From Rossellomorea vietnamensis (GTDB lineage Bacteria > Bacillota > Bacilli > Bacillales > Bacillaceae_B), in assembly GCF_025398035.1 (NCBI RefSeq), contig NZ_CP104558.1:1-64000 (forward strand): 64,000 bases of DNA, in the 5' to 3' direction. Shown here piece by piece: positions 34,909 through 44,788 of the stretch (position 1 is the first letter of the stretch; each line of letters begins with the position of its first letter). The position numbers and the translations under genes were made by a program. The notes beneath the pieces are model-generated. The model did not search any database, was not told where the DNA came from, and saw nothing but the letters and a program-made list of their open reading frames with translations.

Positions 34909-36333
34909 TTGGCAGAAGAATATGATTTAGTCATTCTCGGTGGGGGTACAGGTGGTTATGTTGCTGCCATCCGTGCTTCTCAACTTGGGTTAAAAACAGC
35001 AATCGTTGAAAAAGGAAAGCTTGGAGGGACATGCCTTCACAAGGGATGTATTCCAAGTAAAGCCCTTCTTCGCAGTGCTGAAGTATATGCGACAGCGAAA
35101 CATAGTGAAAGTTTCGGTGTAAAAATCAATGGAGTGGAACTTGACTTTCCTAAGGTTCAGGAAAGAAAAGAAGGAATCGTCGAACAACTGCATAAAGGTG
35201 TACAACATCTGATGAAACAGGGTAAAATCGATGTTTTCGAAGGACTCGGCCGGATTCTCGGACCTTCCATTTTCTCTCCCATGCCTGGAACCATTTCCGT
35301 GGAAATGAACAACGGCGAAGATAACGCGATGCTCATTCCAAAAAATGTCATCGTAGCAACAGGCTCAAGGCCACGTTCACTGCCCGGTCTTGAAATTGAT
35401 GGTGAATATGTTTTATCTTCTGATGAAGCGCTTTCACTTGAAGCGCTTCCGAAATCGATCATCATCGTTGGTGGAGGTGTCATCGGGATCGAATGGGCTT
35501 CCATGCTTTCTGATTTTGATGTTGATGTAACCGTTGTGGAATACGCTGATAAGATCGTACCAACAGAAGATCATGAAATCTCAAAAGAAATGCAGCGCCT
35601 CATGAAGAAAAAGGGCGTCAAAATCGTGACAAGTGCAAAAGTGCTTCCTGAATCCTTAAATAAAGGGGACGGAGAAGTGACAATAAGCGCGGAGCATAAA
35701 GGGGAAGAAAAATCCTTTACAGCAGAGAAGATCCTTGTATCTGTAGGCAGACAAGCAAACGTTGAAGGCATTGGCTTAGAGAACACGGATATTAAGGTGG
35801 AAAAGGGCTTTATTGAGGTAAATGATTTCTTCCAAACGAAAGAATCCCATATTTACGCGATAGGGGACGTCATCGGTGGACTTCAGTTGGCTCATGTTGC
35901 GTCTCATGAAGGAATCACGGCCGTGGAACATATGGCGAATGAGAACCCTCATCCGATCGACTATTCCCTGATTTCAAAATGCATCTATAGTAATCCTGAA
36001 ATTGCAAGCGTAGGAATCACAGAGCAGGAAGCGAAAGAAAAGGGATACAATCTTAAGGTCGGGAAATTCAGCTTCAGAGCGATCGGAAAAGCGCTTGTGT
36101 ACGGTGAATCGGATGGGTTTGTGAAGATCATTGCAGACAAAGATACAGAGGACATCCTTGGCGTGCACATGATTGGTCCACATGTAACCGACATGATTTC
36201 AGAAGCGGGACTTGCTAAAGTATTGGATGCAACACCGTGGGAAATCGCCCATACCATCCACCCTCACCCTTCCCTGTCGGAAGCGATCGGTGAAGCCGCG
36301 CTTGCCGTAGATGGAAAGGCAATTCACTCATAA
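34909..36333 (+). CDS. lpdV: Dihydrolipoyl dehydrogenase, E3 of branched-chain keto acid dehydrogenase
   Basis: FAD enzyme of 474 residues that reoxidises the lipoyl groups on BkdB, passing electrons to NAD. The FAD motif GGGTGGYVAA (11-20), the redox disulfide Cys42/Cys47 in GGTCLHKGCIPSK, the NAD motif GGGVIGIEWAS and the C-terminal dimer-interface catalytic stretch HTIHPHPSLSEA are all visible. The TTG start at 34909 follows GAAGGGGGAC. Confidence 0.96.
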   Translation: MAEEYDLVILGGGTGGYVAAIRASQLGLKTAIVEKGKLGGTCLHKGCIPSKALLRSAEVYATAKHSESFGVKINGVELDFPKVQERKEGIVEQLHKGVQHLMKQGKIDVFEGLGRILGPSIFSPMPGTISVEMNNGEDNAMLIPKNVIVATGSRPRSLPGLEIDGEYVLSSDEALSLEALPKSIIIVGGGVIGIEWASMLSDFDVDVTVVEYADKIVPTEDHEISKEMQRLMKKKGVKIVTSAKVLPESLNKGDGEVTISAEHKGEEKSFTAEKILVSVGRQANVEGIGLENTDIKVEKGFIEVNDFFQTKESHIYAIGDVIGGLQLAHVASHEGITAVEHMANENPHPIDYSLISKCIYSNPEIASVGITEQEAKEKGYNLKVGKFSFRAIGKALVYGESDGFVKIIADKDTEDILGVHMIGPHVTDMISEAGLAKVLDATPWEIAHTIHPHPSLSEAIGEAALAVDGKAIHS

Positions 36334-36404
36334 TAAGAAAAATCAGGAAAGGTAGAGATCTTCTCTGCCTTCCCAATCATTAGATTGTGTAGGAGGTAAA
36401 TAAA

Positions 36405-37403
36405 ATGGCTGAGAATCGTCATGAAGCGTTAGGACTTTCCAATGAGAAAGTATTAGAAATGTATGAAACCATGCTGCTTGCCAGAAAAATCGATGAGCGC
36501 ATGTGGTTACTGAACCGTTCTGGTAAAATCCCATTTGTTATTTCATGTCAGGGTCAGGAAGCGGCTCAAGTTGGTGCTGCATTTGCACTGGACCGTGAAA
36601 AGGATTATGTATTGCCGTATTACCGTGACATGGGTGTTGTATTGACATTCGGAATGACGGCCCAGGAATTGATGCTATCAGGTTTTGCGAAAGCAGAAGA
36701 TCCAAACTCAGGAGGTCGTCAAATGCCTGGTCACTTTGGACAGAAGAAAAATAATATCGTAACGGGTTCATCTCCTGTAACGACTCAAGTGCCACATGCC
36801 GTTGGAATCGCTCTTGCAGGCAAAATGGAGAAGAAAGATGTTGTGACGTTTGTTACGTTCGGAGAAGGGTCTTCCAACCAAGGAGATTTCCATGAAGGGG
36901 CAAACTTTGCAGGTGTACATAAACTTCCTGTTATTTTCATGTGTGAAAACAATAAATATGCGATTTCGGTTCCGATTGAAAAACAATTGGCTTGTGAGAA
37001 AGTATCAGACCGAGCCATCGGGTACGGAATGCCTGGAATCACCGTCGATGGAAATGATCCGATCGAAGTATACAAAGCTGTGAAGGAAGCTGCTGATCGT
37101 GGGCGCCGCGGAGAAGGACCAACGCTTGTCGAGACGGTTTCTTATCGTCTGACTCCACACTCCTCTGATGATGATGACAGAAGCTACCGCTCACCGGATG
37201 AAGTGGCAAAAGCGAAAACGAACGATCCGATCATCACATTTGGTGCGTATCTGAAAGAGACAGGCGTCATGAATGATGACATTGAGAAAGAAATCAATGA
37301 TCGTATTATGAAGCTTGTAAACGAAGCAACGGATTATGCAGAAAACGCTCCATATGCTGAAGCAGAATCAGCGATGAAGTATGTTTACGCAGAAGAGAAG
37401 TAA
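36405..37403 (+). CDS. bkdAA: Branched-chain 2-keto acid dehydrogenase E1 component, alpha subunit
   Basis: A 332-residue thiamine diphosphate-binding subunit that decarboxylates branched-chain keto acids. The cofactor motif reads GEGSSNQGDFHEG...FMCENN, and RQMPGHFG and the phosphorylation-loop-like YRLTPHSSDDDD segment follow the family pattern. AGGAGG precedes the ATG. bkdAB follows after 14 bases. Confidence 0.96.
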   Translation: MAENRHEALGLSNEKVLEMYETMLLARKIDERMWLLNRSGKIPFVISCQGQEAAQVGAAFALDREKDYVLPYYRDMGVVLTFGMTAQELMLSGFAKAEDPNSGGRQMPGHFGQKKNNIVTGSSPVTTQVPHAVGIALAGKMEKKDVVTFVTFGEGSSNQGDFHEGANFAGVHKLPVIFMCENNKYAISVPIEKQLACEKVSDRAIGYGMPGITVDGNDPIEVYKAVKEAADRGRRGEGPTLVETVSYRLTPHSSDDDDRSYRSPDEVAKAKTNDPIITFGAYLKETGVMNDDIEKEINDRIMKLVNEATDYAENAPYAEAESAMKYVYAEEK

Positions 37404-37417
37404 GGGGGAATTCAATC

Positions 37418-38401
37418 ATGCCAGTAATTTCATACATTGATGCCGTAACCATGGCCATAAGAGAAGAAATGGAACGTGATGAGAAAGTTTTCGTTCTCGG
37501 TGAGGACGTTGGGAAAAAAGGTGGAGTATTTAAAGCGACTCACGGTTTGTATGACCAATTTGGTGAGGACCGTGTCATTGATACGCCACTTGCAGAATCA
37601 GCCATTGCCGGAGTGGGGATCGGAGCTGCCATGTATGGTATGAGACCGATCGCAGAAATGCAGTTCGCTGATTTTATCATGCCTGCCGTAAACCAAATCA
37701 TCTCTGAAGCGGCAAAAATTCGTTATCGTTCGAATAACGATTGGAGCTGTCCGATGGTCATTCGTGCTCCTTACGGCGGTGGGGTGCACGGAGCGCTTTA
37801 TCACTCACAATCCGTCGAAGCCGTCTTTGCCAATCAACCGGGATTGAAAATCGTGATGCCTTCAACTCCATATGATGTGAAAGGCTTATTGAAAGCGGCC
37901 ATCCGTGACGAAGATCCGGTATTATTCTTCGAGCATAAACGAGCTTATCGTCTGATCAAGGGTGAAGTCCCCGAGGATGATTATACGCTGCCGATCGGAA
38001 AAGCTGACGTGAAGCGTGAAGGAGAAGACATCACAGTCATCACTTACGGCTTATGTGTTCACTTTGCCCTTCAAGCGGCTGAAAAACTTGCCCAGGACGG
38101 AATTGAAGCACATATCCTGGATTTACGCACGATTTATCCATTGGATAAAGAAGCGATCATTGAAGCAGCATCTAAAACAGGTAAAGTACTTCTTGTGACT
38201 GAAGACAATAAAGAAGGAAGCATCATGGGTGAAGTTTCTGCGATCATCGCTGAAAATTGCTTGTTCGAGCTTGATGCCCCGGTAAAACGCCTTGCAGGTC
38301 CAGACGTTCCTGCTATGCCGTATGCACCGACTATGGAAAAATACTTCATGATCAACCCGGACAAAGTAGAAAAAGCTATGCGTGAACTTGCAGAATTTTA
38401 A
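37418..38401 (+). CDS. bkdAB: Branched-chain 2-keto acid dehydrogenase E1 component, beta subunit
   Basis: A 327-residue transketolase-like subunit that pairs with BkdAA. LGEDVGKKGGVFKAT near the N-terminus, DTPLAESAIAGVGIGAA, the RAPYGGGVHGALYHSQSVEA loop and the C-terminal LLVTEDNKEGSIMGE are characteristic. It has the usual length and a GGGGGAA ribosome-binding site. Confidence 0.96.
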   Translation: MPVISYIDAVTMAIREEMERDEKVFVLGEDVGKKGGVFKATHGLYDQFGEDRVIDTPLAESAIAGVGIGAAMYGMRPIAEMQFADFIMPAVNQIISEAAKIRYRSNNDWSCPMVIRAPYGGGVHGALYHSQSVEAVFANQPGLKIVMPSTPYDVKGLLKAAIRDEDPVLFFEHKRAYRLIKGEVPEDDYTLPIGKADVKREGEDITVITYGLCVHFALQAAEKLAQDGIEAHILDLRTIYPLDKEAIIEAASKTGKVLLVTEDNKEGSIMGEVSAIIAENCLFELDAPVKRLAGPDVPAMPYAPTMEKYFMINPDKVEKAMRELAEF

Positions 38402-38447
38402 TCACAGTCCACACCAATTAAACTAGAGCAGTAGGGAGGGTTCCTCA

Positions 38448-39755
38448 TTGGGTATTGAAAATATGAAAATGCCTCAGCTAGGGGAAAGTGTTACAGAAGG
38501 TACAATTAGTAAATGGTTGGTGTCACCAGGTGATACCGTAAATAAATATGATCCAATTGCAGAAGTTCAAACAGATAAAGTGAATGCAGAAGTGCCATCT
38601 TCCTTCACGGGTACCATTAAAGAATTGATTGCCGAAGAAGGGGACACTCTTGAAGTCGGGGAAATCATTTGTTCCATCGAGATTGAAGGTGCAGGCACAT
38701 CCCCTGCTCAAGAAGCTCCGAAAGAAGAGGCTAAAGAGGAAGCGAAAGGGTCGGCTCCTGCTAAGCCTAAGGCTCCAACGAGAGATAGCGGAAATAAAGC
38801 AAGGTATTCTCCAGCCGTATTAAAGCTGTCCCAAGAGCACGATATTGATTTGAATCAAGTGGAAGGCACCGGAAACGGCGGCCGGATCACCCGTAAAGAT
38901 TTAAAGAAAATCATTGAATCAGGTTCTATTCCTAAATCAACAGATGCACCGGCACCTAAACCGTCCGCACCGGCTCCACAGCAGGCGCCTGTGAAAGAGG
39001 AAGCTCCGGCACAGCAGGCCAAACCGGCAGCAGCGAATGTTCCTGTCGTCCCTGGTGATATCGAGATCCCGGTTTCCGGCATACGCAAAGCGATTGCCTC
39101 CAACATGGTACGCAGTAAACATGAAGCACCTCATGCCTGGACGATGATGGAAGTGGATGTAACCAACCTGGTTGACTACAGAAATTCACTTAAGACAGAA
39201 TTCAAACAGCGTGAAGGATTCAATCTGACATTCTTCGCATTTTTCGTGAAAGCTGTCGCCCAGGCTCTTAAAGAGTACCCACAAATCAATTCCATGTGGG
39301 CTGGAGACAAGATCGTTCAGAAGAAGGACATCAATCTTTCCATTGCGGTAGCTACGGATGATGCACTTTATGTTCCTGTGATTAAAAATGCTGACGAAAA
39401 AACAATCAAAGGGATCGCAAGAGAAATCACCGAGCTTGCAGGAAAAGTCCGCAGCGGTAAATTGACCTCCCAGGATATGCAGGGCGGAACATTTACGGTG
39501 AATAATACAGGGTCATTTGGCTCGGTACAATCGATGGGTATCATCAATTATCCACAGGCCGCGATCCTTCAGGTAGAATCGATCGTGAAACGTCCTGTCG
39601 TCATGAACAACGGAATGATTGCAGTTCGTGATATGGTGAACCTCTGTATGTCACTCGATCACCGCGTACTTGACGGTTTGGTATGCGGAAGATTCCTTCA
39701 GCGCGTGAAAGAAATCTTAGAAAACACTTCGAAAGAAAATACATCTATATATTAA
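38448..39755 (+). CDS. bkdB: Dihydrolipoyl acyltransferase, E2 of branched-chain keto acid dehydrogenase
   Basis: A 435-residue core protein with an N-terminal lipoyl domain (lysine in VQTDKVNAEVPS near residue 46), a Lys/Ala/Pro-rich linker, and a peripheral E3-binding domain (about 122-158, ARYSPAVLKLSQEHDIDLNQVEGTGNGGRITRKD). A second Ala/Pro/Gln-rich linker leads to the acyltransferase domain with the active-site motif DHRVLDG near the C-terminus. The TTG start at 38448 follows GGGAGGG. Last gene of the operon, closed by a terminator. Confidence 0.95.
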   Translation: MGIENMKMPQLGESVTEGTISKWLVSPGDTVNKYDPIAEVQTDKVNAEVPSSFTGTIKELIAEEGDTLEVGEIICSIEIEGAGTSPAQEAPKEEAKEEAKGSAPAKPKAPTRDSGNKARYSPAVLKLSQEHDIDLNQVEGTGNGGRITRKDLKKIIESGSIPKSTDAPAPKPSAPAPQQAPVKEEAPAQQAKPAAANVPVVPGDIEIPVSGIRKAIASNMVRSKHEAPHAWTMMEVDVTNLVDYRNSLKTEFKQREGFNLTFFAFFVKAVAQALKEYPQINSMWAGDKIVQKKDINLSIAVATDDALYVPVIKNADEKTIKGIAREITELAGKVRSGKLTSQDMQGGTFTVNNTGSFGSVQSMGIINYPQAAILQVESIVKRPVVMNNGMIAVRDMVNLCMSLDHRVLDGLVCGRFLQRVKEILENTSKENTSIY

Positions 39756-39762
39756 TACTGAT

Positions 39763-39798
39763 AAGGACTGACCCTGGGTGGTTGGTCCTTATTTTTTT
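39763..39798 (+). terminator. Terminator of the bkd operon
   Basis: AAGGACTGACC (39763-39773) pairs with GGTTGGTCCTT (39780-39790, two wobbles), followed by seven T residues. Confidence 0.88.
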
Positions 39799-40232
39799 AT
39801 GCAGTTAGATAGAATGACTTATTAAAAAAGGTCCGTAACAGGAAAATTACGGGAAAAACAACCGGAATATAACTGGAAGAATATTCTAGTAGATCGTCAT
39901 AGGTCACTACCTGGGTCATAATTCCGATTCCTCATTCCGGGAATTCTCACTATGAAACTTATCGCTCATTTTTTCTTTCCTTCACTTATTAAAAGAGGCA
40001 TAACCTCCACTTTCATCCTACTAAATCTGAAGATTATCCTGGAATATTCTTGAAGTTATATTATAGGAGTGACTTTATCCTTATGAAAAAATCGGGATTC
40101 GTGACTTTTCAATCAATTACTGAATTTTCAGATTTATTTCGACAGCAACTTACAACATTTTACATATAAACTTGGTTATCTTTGGTTTAACACCTACTAT
40201 TTTCCAAAGTTGGTGTTCGTAGGAGGTGACGG
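39799..40232 (+). other. Long leader/intergenic region before the bacillopeptidase-like gene
   Basis: No convincing gene. AATTTTCAGATTTAT at 40123-40137 partly resembles a CodY box (11 of 15). TTGGTT (40172) and TACTAT (40195) are a weak sigma-A pair. Two competing small hairpins, CTTTGG/CCAAAG (40180-40209) and AACACC/GGTGTT (40189-40217), lie just before a strong ribosome-binding site at 40221-40229. Confidence 0.4.
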
Positions 40233-40268
40233 GTGGTTGGATTTATAAAAAGACTGGGAGGGAATTAG
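40233..40268 (+). CDS. Possible 11-codon leader peptide before the protease
   Basis: A GTG at 40233 just after AGGAGGTGA (40221-40229) opens a frame of 11 codons (VVGFIKRLGGN as coded). It stops with TAG at 40266-40268, directly before the protease ATG at 40269. The arrangement suggests translational coupling. The GTG is close to the ribosome-binding site, so initiation there is uncertain. Confidence 0.35.
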   Translation: MVGFIKRLGGN

Positions 40269-43200
40269 ATGTCAGGAAGAAAACGTAAGGCAAGATGGTT
40301 ATCCATTGTACTCACCTTAGTCATGTTTGTCCCCTTGATGTTTCCATTCAATGCAGGGGCGGCAAATACCTCACAAGCGGCTCTATCGAAAGAAAAGCCA
40401 TCCACATCAGCAAATGAGTCGGCAAAAGTAAGTCCACAATCAAAAATCACAACCACATTACAGGAACAATTTAAGAAAAAGGAACAGGTCACATACTTAG
40501 TGAAATTCAAGGATAAGGTAGACACGGAAGCTGTATCTAAAAAGGCGGCTGAAACAGCGAAAAAGCAGAAACTGTCTGCTAATAATAAGAAATTATTAAA
40601 ACGGAATATGGTCGTCTCAGAGCTTCGCGCTAAAGCCCTTGAATCTCAGGCAGAAGTGAAAGAATACTTAGCGAAAGAGAAGAAGTCAGGTGCAGTGAAG
40701 GAAATCAAAGACTTCTATGTTGTAAACGGAATGGCCGTTACAAGTACGAAGAAAGTCATGGAAAAGATTTCAACCTTTACTGAAGTGGAAAAAATCCTGC
40801 CGAATGAAACGAGACAAATTATCCAGCCGGCAAAGGCAAAAGCTTCTTCATCCGCAGTGTTGGATAAAGAAGCCCCAAATACTCCAGCATCCATTGAGTG
40901 GAATATCGATCGGGTCGGCGCACCTGCGGTATGGGAAATGGGGATCGATGGAGCGGGAACGGTCATTGCCTCCATTGACACGGGAGTACAATGGGATCAC
41001 CCGGCATTAAAAGAAAAATATAGAGGGTATGACCCTCAGAATCCGGATTCACCGGACAACGAATTCAACTGGTTTGATGCAACTGCAGGACAAAGTGCGC
41101 CATATGACGACCAGGGTCATGGAACACATACTGTCGGTACTATGGTCGGGTCTGAGCCCGATGGCAGCAATCAAATCGGTGTAGCGCCGGGTGCCAAGTG
41201 GATCGCGGTCAAAGCGTTCACGGCCGATGGCGGGACGGATGTAGACTTACTGGAAGCTGGGGAATGGATTCTGGCACCTAAAGATGCTGAAGGAAATCCA
41301 CATCCTGAAATGGCTCCTGATGTTGTCAATAACTCATGGGGTGGCGGTGCCGGACTCGATGAATGGTACCGGGATATGGTCAGTGCGTGGAGAGCGGCAG
41401 AAATCTTCCCTGAGTTCTCCGCAGGAAATACAACACTATTCAATCCGGGAGGACCAGGATCGATTGCGAATCCGGCTAACTACCCTGAGTCATTCGCAAC
41501 AGGTGCTACGGATATCAACGATCAATTGGGAAGTTTCTCATTACAGGGACCTTCTCCTTATGAGGAAATCAAGCCTGAGATTGCCGCACCGGGAGTGAAT
41601 ATCCGCTCTTCCGTTCCAGGTGGCAATTATGAAGGAGGCTGGAATGGAACATCTATGGCTGGTCCACACGTATCGGCAGTCGCTGCCCTGTTACGACAAG
41701 TGGATGCAAGCTTAACAGTGGATGAAATCGAAGAAATCCTTATGTCGACCGCTGTTCCGTTAACAGACGGAACCTTCCCGGAATCTCCAAATAACGGGTA
41801 TGGGCACGGCTTGGTCAATGCGTTTGATGCAGTATCCTCCGTTATGAGCGGAATCGGTAAAGTAAAAGGACAGGTTTCAAAAGAAGGTGATGACACGGAA
41901 GCTCCTGTCATCAGTCATGACGCACCACAAGAAGCATTTAAAGAAATGAATCTGCCATTACAAGCAGAGGCAAGTGATAATGTCAGCGTGACGAATGTAA
42001 CACTGAGTTATCAAAATCAGGACGGTGAATGGGTAGAAGTTGAAGCAAGCAGAACTTCAGGCGACTACACATCAGGAACGTATGAAGCGGTCATCCCGGG
42101 TGAGGATCTCACTGGAGGGCAGGTCACGTACAAGTGGGTTGCGACGGACTTCGGTGGAAATGAAGTCGAATCTGATACGTACACTGTAAACTTGCTACCG
42201 GGTATCACAGTTGGATATGAGCAGGACTTCGAAGCAGACCCGACTGGTTGGACATCCTACGGTCCAGGGAACAGCTGGGAATGGGGAGTTCCGGCGAGTG
42301 GTCCGGGAAATGCTTCTTCAGGAGAAAAAGTATATGCCACCAACTTAGACGGAACGTATGACAACAGTGCGAATATGTCACTTCAGATGCCTCCGATCGA
42401 TTTACCTGATGGAGAGAGCTTCTTACAATTTAAACAGTGGCACGAACTGGAACGCAACTATGACTACGGCCATGTGTTTGTATCCACAGATGGTGAAGAG
42501 TGGACACAGGCACTGCGCGTGAATGGGAATACCGACGGATGGGTAGACGGAGAAGTGGATCTGAGTCAATATGCAGGTCAACGTGTATACATTGCCTTCA
42601 ACGTTACCTCCGATGGAAGTGTCACGAAACAAGGCTGGTACCTTGATGATGTGAAGCTTAGTGCGGAATCAAATCTTCCAGCCAAGAAAATGAATCTTGG
42701 TCTGAAATCGAAGGATGAAAAATCATCTTCTGTATCGAAAAAGCCAAGTGTAAATCCAGCTAAGATCACAGTGAAAAATGACGTGAAGAAAGATGATAAG
42801 ACGGATGCATCAGGTCCGGCTCCTGTCCTTCTTCCACTGCAAGCAGAGGTAAGTGTATTGGAAACGGGTCGTTCCGTTTATACAAATCCTGCAGATGGAT
42901 CATATGAAATGACTCATGCAGCGGGTGAATTCACATTACAGGCATCCACATACGGTTACAGATCTGAAACGCAAAGTGTGACGATTGAAGCTGATCAAAC
43001 ATCGACTGCCAACTTCACCCTTGAAGAAATCCCTCAAGGGAATATTACCGGAACCGTCACGAACGAAGTAACGGGAGAACCGATTGAAGGAGCAACGGTC
43101 TTCGTTCTTGAAGATGCCGTAGTACAGCCGGTTGAAACAAATGCCAATGGAGAATATGAATTAGAAGCTTACGAAGGGGACTATACTCTGAAAGTGGTTG

Positions 43201-44621
43201 CGCCTTACTACTATAGTAAGGAAATGAGCGTCACTGTTGAAGGCGGGGAAGTCACAACCGCCGATGTATCATTAGAACCATTCATCGGATATCCTGGTGA
43301 AATCGGGTACGATGATGGAACAGCAGAAAATGCACGGGCATTCTATGATGCAGGTAACGGCTGGGCCGTGAAAATGTCCCTTGAAGAAGGAAATGACACG
43401 GCACTTGTGACAGGCGGACTATTCCGCTTCTGGGACACAGAGTGGCCTGTACCTGGAGGAACTGAATTCCAGGTTGCCGTCTATGATGCAACTGGACCTG
43501 ACGGGGCGCCAGGTAAGAAACTCGCCGGTCCATTCGATGGAACTGCATTGCGTAACGGAGAATGGACGCATGTGGACCTCAGTGAGCACGGCATCATGGT
43601 CGAAGGTGATTTCTATATGGTGTACATCCAGTCGGCACCAAATCCGAATGCACCTGGACTTGGGACAGATGAAGATGGCGAATATGCGGCAAGAAGCTGG
43701 CAGTTCGTTGGAGGAGCCTGGTCGCAGGCACCGGAAGATGAGGGGAACTACATGATTCGCGCAACTGTGAATTATGAAGTGACGGCACCAGTCATCACTT
43801 CACCGAAGGATGGATCATTTACCAATAAAGATTCCGTCACCGTGGAAGGGATTTCTGCCCCGACTACGACCGTTCATCTCTTTAATGGTGAAGAAGAAGT
43901 AGCGACAGCCGACACAGGTGAGGATGGAACATTCTCTGCCGATGTTTCCCTGCATGAAGGTGAGAATGTATTAACCGCCAAGGCAGCGACGGAACAGGGC
44001 ATGACGGGGCCATCGGATTCGGTGACAGTAACGCTTGATCAACTGAAGCCGGAACTCGCCATCACCTCACCGGAGGATGGCATGAAAACCAATCGTGAAG
44101 CGATCACGGTTAAAGGAACCATCGCGGATGAAAATCTTGCATGGGTGAAAGTGAACGGTGAGAAAGCATCTGTCAAAGACGGAGAGTTCAGTCATCGAAT
44201 TCTTCTCAATGAAGGAGAGAATGCCATCCAAGTAGTAGCGAAAGATAAAGCAGGAAACAAAAAGAAACAAAAGGTAACGGTCTTCGCGAAATTTGGGGAC
44301 ATCGAGATTGAGAATCTTCTTCCTGCAGAAGATAAAGAATTGAAGAAGGGTGAATCCGTCAAGATCGAATTTGACAGTGAGCCTGGATTGGACGCGACAT
44401 TTGTCATTCACATGCCTCTGACAAATGCACGCTCCCAAGTGTCAAACGCCACTGAACTTCCAATGATGGAAACATCGGAAGGTCATTATGAAGGTTACTA
44501 TACGGCTACTTCGAATGTGAAGGCGCCGGGAGCCGTGATTGAAGTGAAAGTTTCCGATGATTATGGAAATGTCACGACCCAGCGTGCTGAAGGTAAATTG
44601 TATATCAATTCAAAAAAATAA
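40269..44621 (+). CDS. bpr: Secreted subtilisin-family protease, bacillopeptidase F-like
   Basis: A 1450-residue exported S8 serine protease. A signal peptide (hydrophobic about 11-27, cleavage near AGA-A at 30-32) is followed by an inhibitor I9-type propeptide (about 70-180) and the subtilisin domain with the triad Asp237 (SIDTGV), His284 (GHGTHT) and Ser462 (GTSMAGPH). The long C-terminal part has an immune inhibitor A/MAM-like domain (about 655-795, EQDFEADPTGW to GWYLDDVKLS) and two carboxypeptidase-regulatory-like beta domains (about 860-1010). A further beta domain and two Ig-like repeats beginning PxITSPKDG and PELAITSPEDGM lie near 1170-1340. Size and order match bacillopeptidase F, about 1430 residues in B. 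subtilis. There is no LPXTG or S-layer motif, so it is released. It separates the bkd and mut operons, a place where B. subtilis has no such gene. Confidence 0.92.
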   Translation: MSGRKRKARWLSIVLTLVMFVPLMFPFNAGAANTSQAALSKEKPSTSANESAKVSPQSKITTTLQEQFKKKEQVTYLVKFKDKVDTEAVSKKAAETAKKQKLSANNKKLLKRNMVVSELRAKALESQAEVKEYLAKEKKSGAVKEIKDFYVVNGMAVTSTKKVMEKISTFTEVEKILPNETRQIIQPAKAKASSSAVLDKEAPNTPASIEWNIDRVGAPAVWEMGIDGAGTVIASIDTGVQWDHPALKEKYRGYDPQNPDSPDNEFNWFDATAGQSAPYDDQGHGTHTVGTMVGSEPDGSNQIGVAPGAKWIAVKAFTADGGTDVDLLEAGEWILAPKDAEGNPHPEMAPDVVNNSWGGGAGLDEWYRDMVSAWRAAEIFPEFSAGNTTLFNPGGPGSIANPANYPESFATGATDINDQLGSFSLQGPSPYEEIKPEIAAPGVNIRSSVPGGNYEGGWNGTSMAGPHVSAVAALLRQVDASLTVDEIEEILMSTAVPLTDGTFPESPNNGYGHGLVNAFDAVSSVMSGIGKVKGQVSKEGDDTEAPVISHDAPQEAFKEMNLPLQAEASDNVSVTNVTLSYQNQDGEWVEVEASRTSGDYTSGTYEAVIPGEDLTGGQVTYKWVATDFGGNEVESDTYTVNLLPGITVGYEQDFEADPTGWTSYGPGNSWEWGVPASGPGNASSGEKVYATNLDGTYDNSANMSLQMPPIDLPDGESFLQFKQWHELERNYDYGHVFVSTDGEEWTQALRVNGNTDGWVDGEVDLSQYAGQRVYIAFNVTSDGSVTKQGWYLDDVKLSAESNLPAKKMNLGLKSKDEKSSSVSKKPSVNPAKITVKNDVKKDDKTDASGPAPVLLPLQAEVSVLETGRSVYTNPADGSYEMTHAAGEFTLQASTYGYRSETQSVTIEADQTSTANFTLEEIPQGNITGTVTNEVTGEPIEGATVFVLEDAVVQPVETNANGEYELEAYEGDYTLKVVAPYYYSKEMSVTVEGGEVTTADVSLEPFIGYPGEIGYDDGTAENARAFYDAGNGWAVKMSLEEGNDTALVTGGLFRFWDTEWPVPGGTEFQVAVYDATGPDGAPGKKLAGPFDGTALRNGEWTHVDLSEHGIMVEGDFYMVYIQSAPNPNAPGLGTDEDGEYAARSWQFVGGAWSQAPEDEGNYMIRATVNYEVTAPVITSPKDGSFTNKDSVTVEGISAPTTTVHLFNGEEEVATADTGEDGTFSADVSLHEGENVLTAKAATEQGMTGPSDSVTVTLDQLKPELAITSPEDGMKTNREAITVKGTIADENLAWVKVNGEKASVKDGEFSHRILLNEGENAIQVVAKDKAGNKKKQKVTVFAKFGDIEIENLLPAEDKELKKGESVKIEFDSEPGLDATFVIHMPLTNARSQVSNATELPMMETSEGHYEGYYTATSNVKAPGAVIEVKVSDDYGNVTTQRAEGKLYINSKK

Positions 44622-44632
44622 GCATAATGGGG

Positions 44633-44667
44633 AGAAGAGTTGGGATGTCCAACTCTTCTTCTTTTTT
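44633..44667 (+). terminator. Terminator of the protease gene
   Basis: GAAGAGTTGG (44634-44643) pairs with CCAACTCTTC (44649-44658) over a five-base loop, followed by a T-rich tract. Confidence 0.87.
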
Positions 44668-44679
44668 ATACTCATTTTC

Positions 44680-44728
44680 TTGAGAGATTGATGAAAGGAG
44701 GTTTATATACTAAAATAGTATTAGTATA
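44680..44728 (+). promoter_or_regulatory. Promoter with overlapping inverted repeat before mutA
   Basis: TTGAGA (44680-44685) and TATATA (44704-44709), 18 bases apart, form a plausible sigma-A promoter. An inverted repeat, TATACTA (44706-44712) and TAGTATA (44722-44728), overlaps the -10 box and start point and looks like an operator for an unknown, possibly TetR-type, repressor. Confidence 0.5.
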
Positions 44729-44788
44729 AACATTTTGAATTTTCAAAGGGGATGCTTGCTTAGTTAGAAGAATCTTAGTGAAAAATTA

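Noticed and set aside
40083-40169. A 28-codon frame (starting MKKSGFV) with AGGAGTG upstream, in the gap before the protease
   Set aside because: No recognisable family, and the sequence looks like ordinary AT-rich spacer. Conservation data would be needed to take it seriously.
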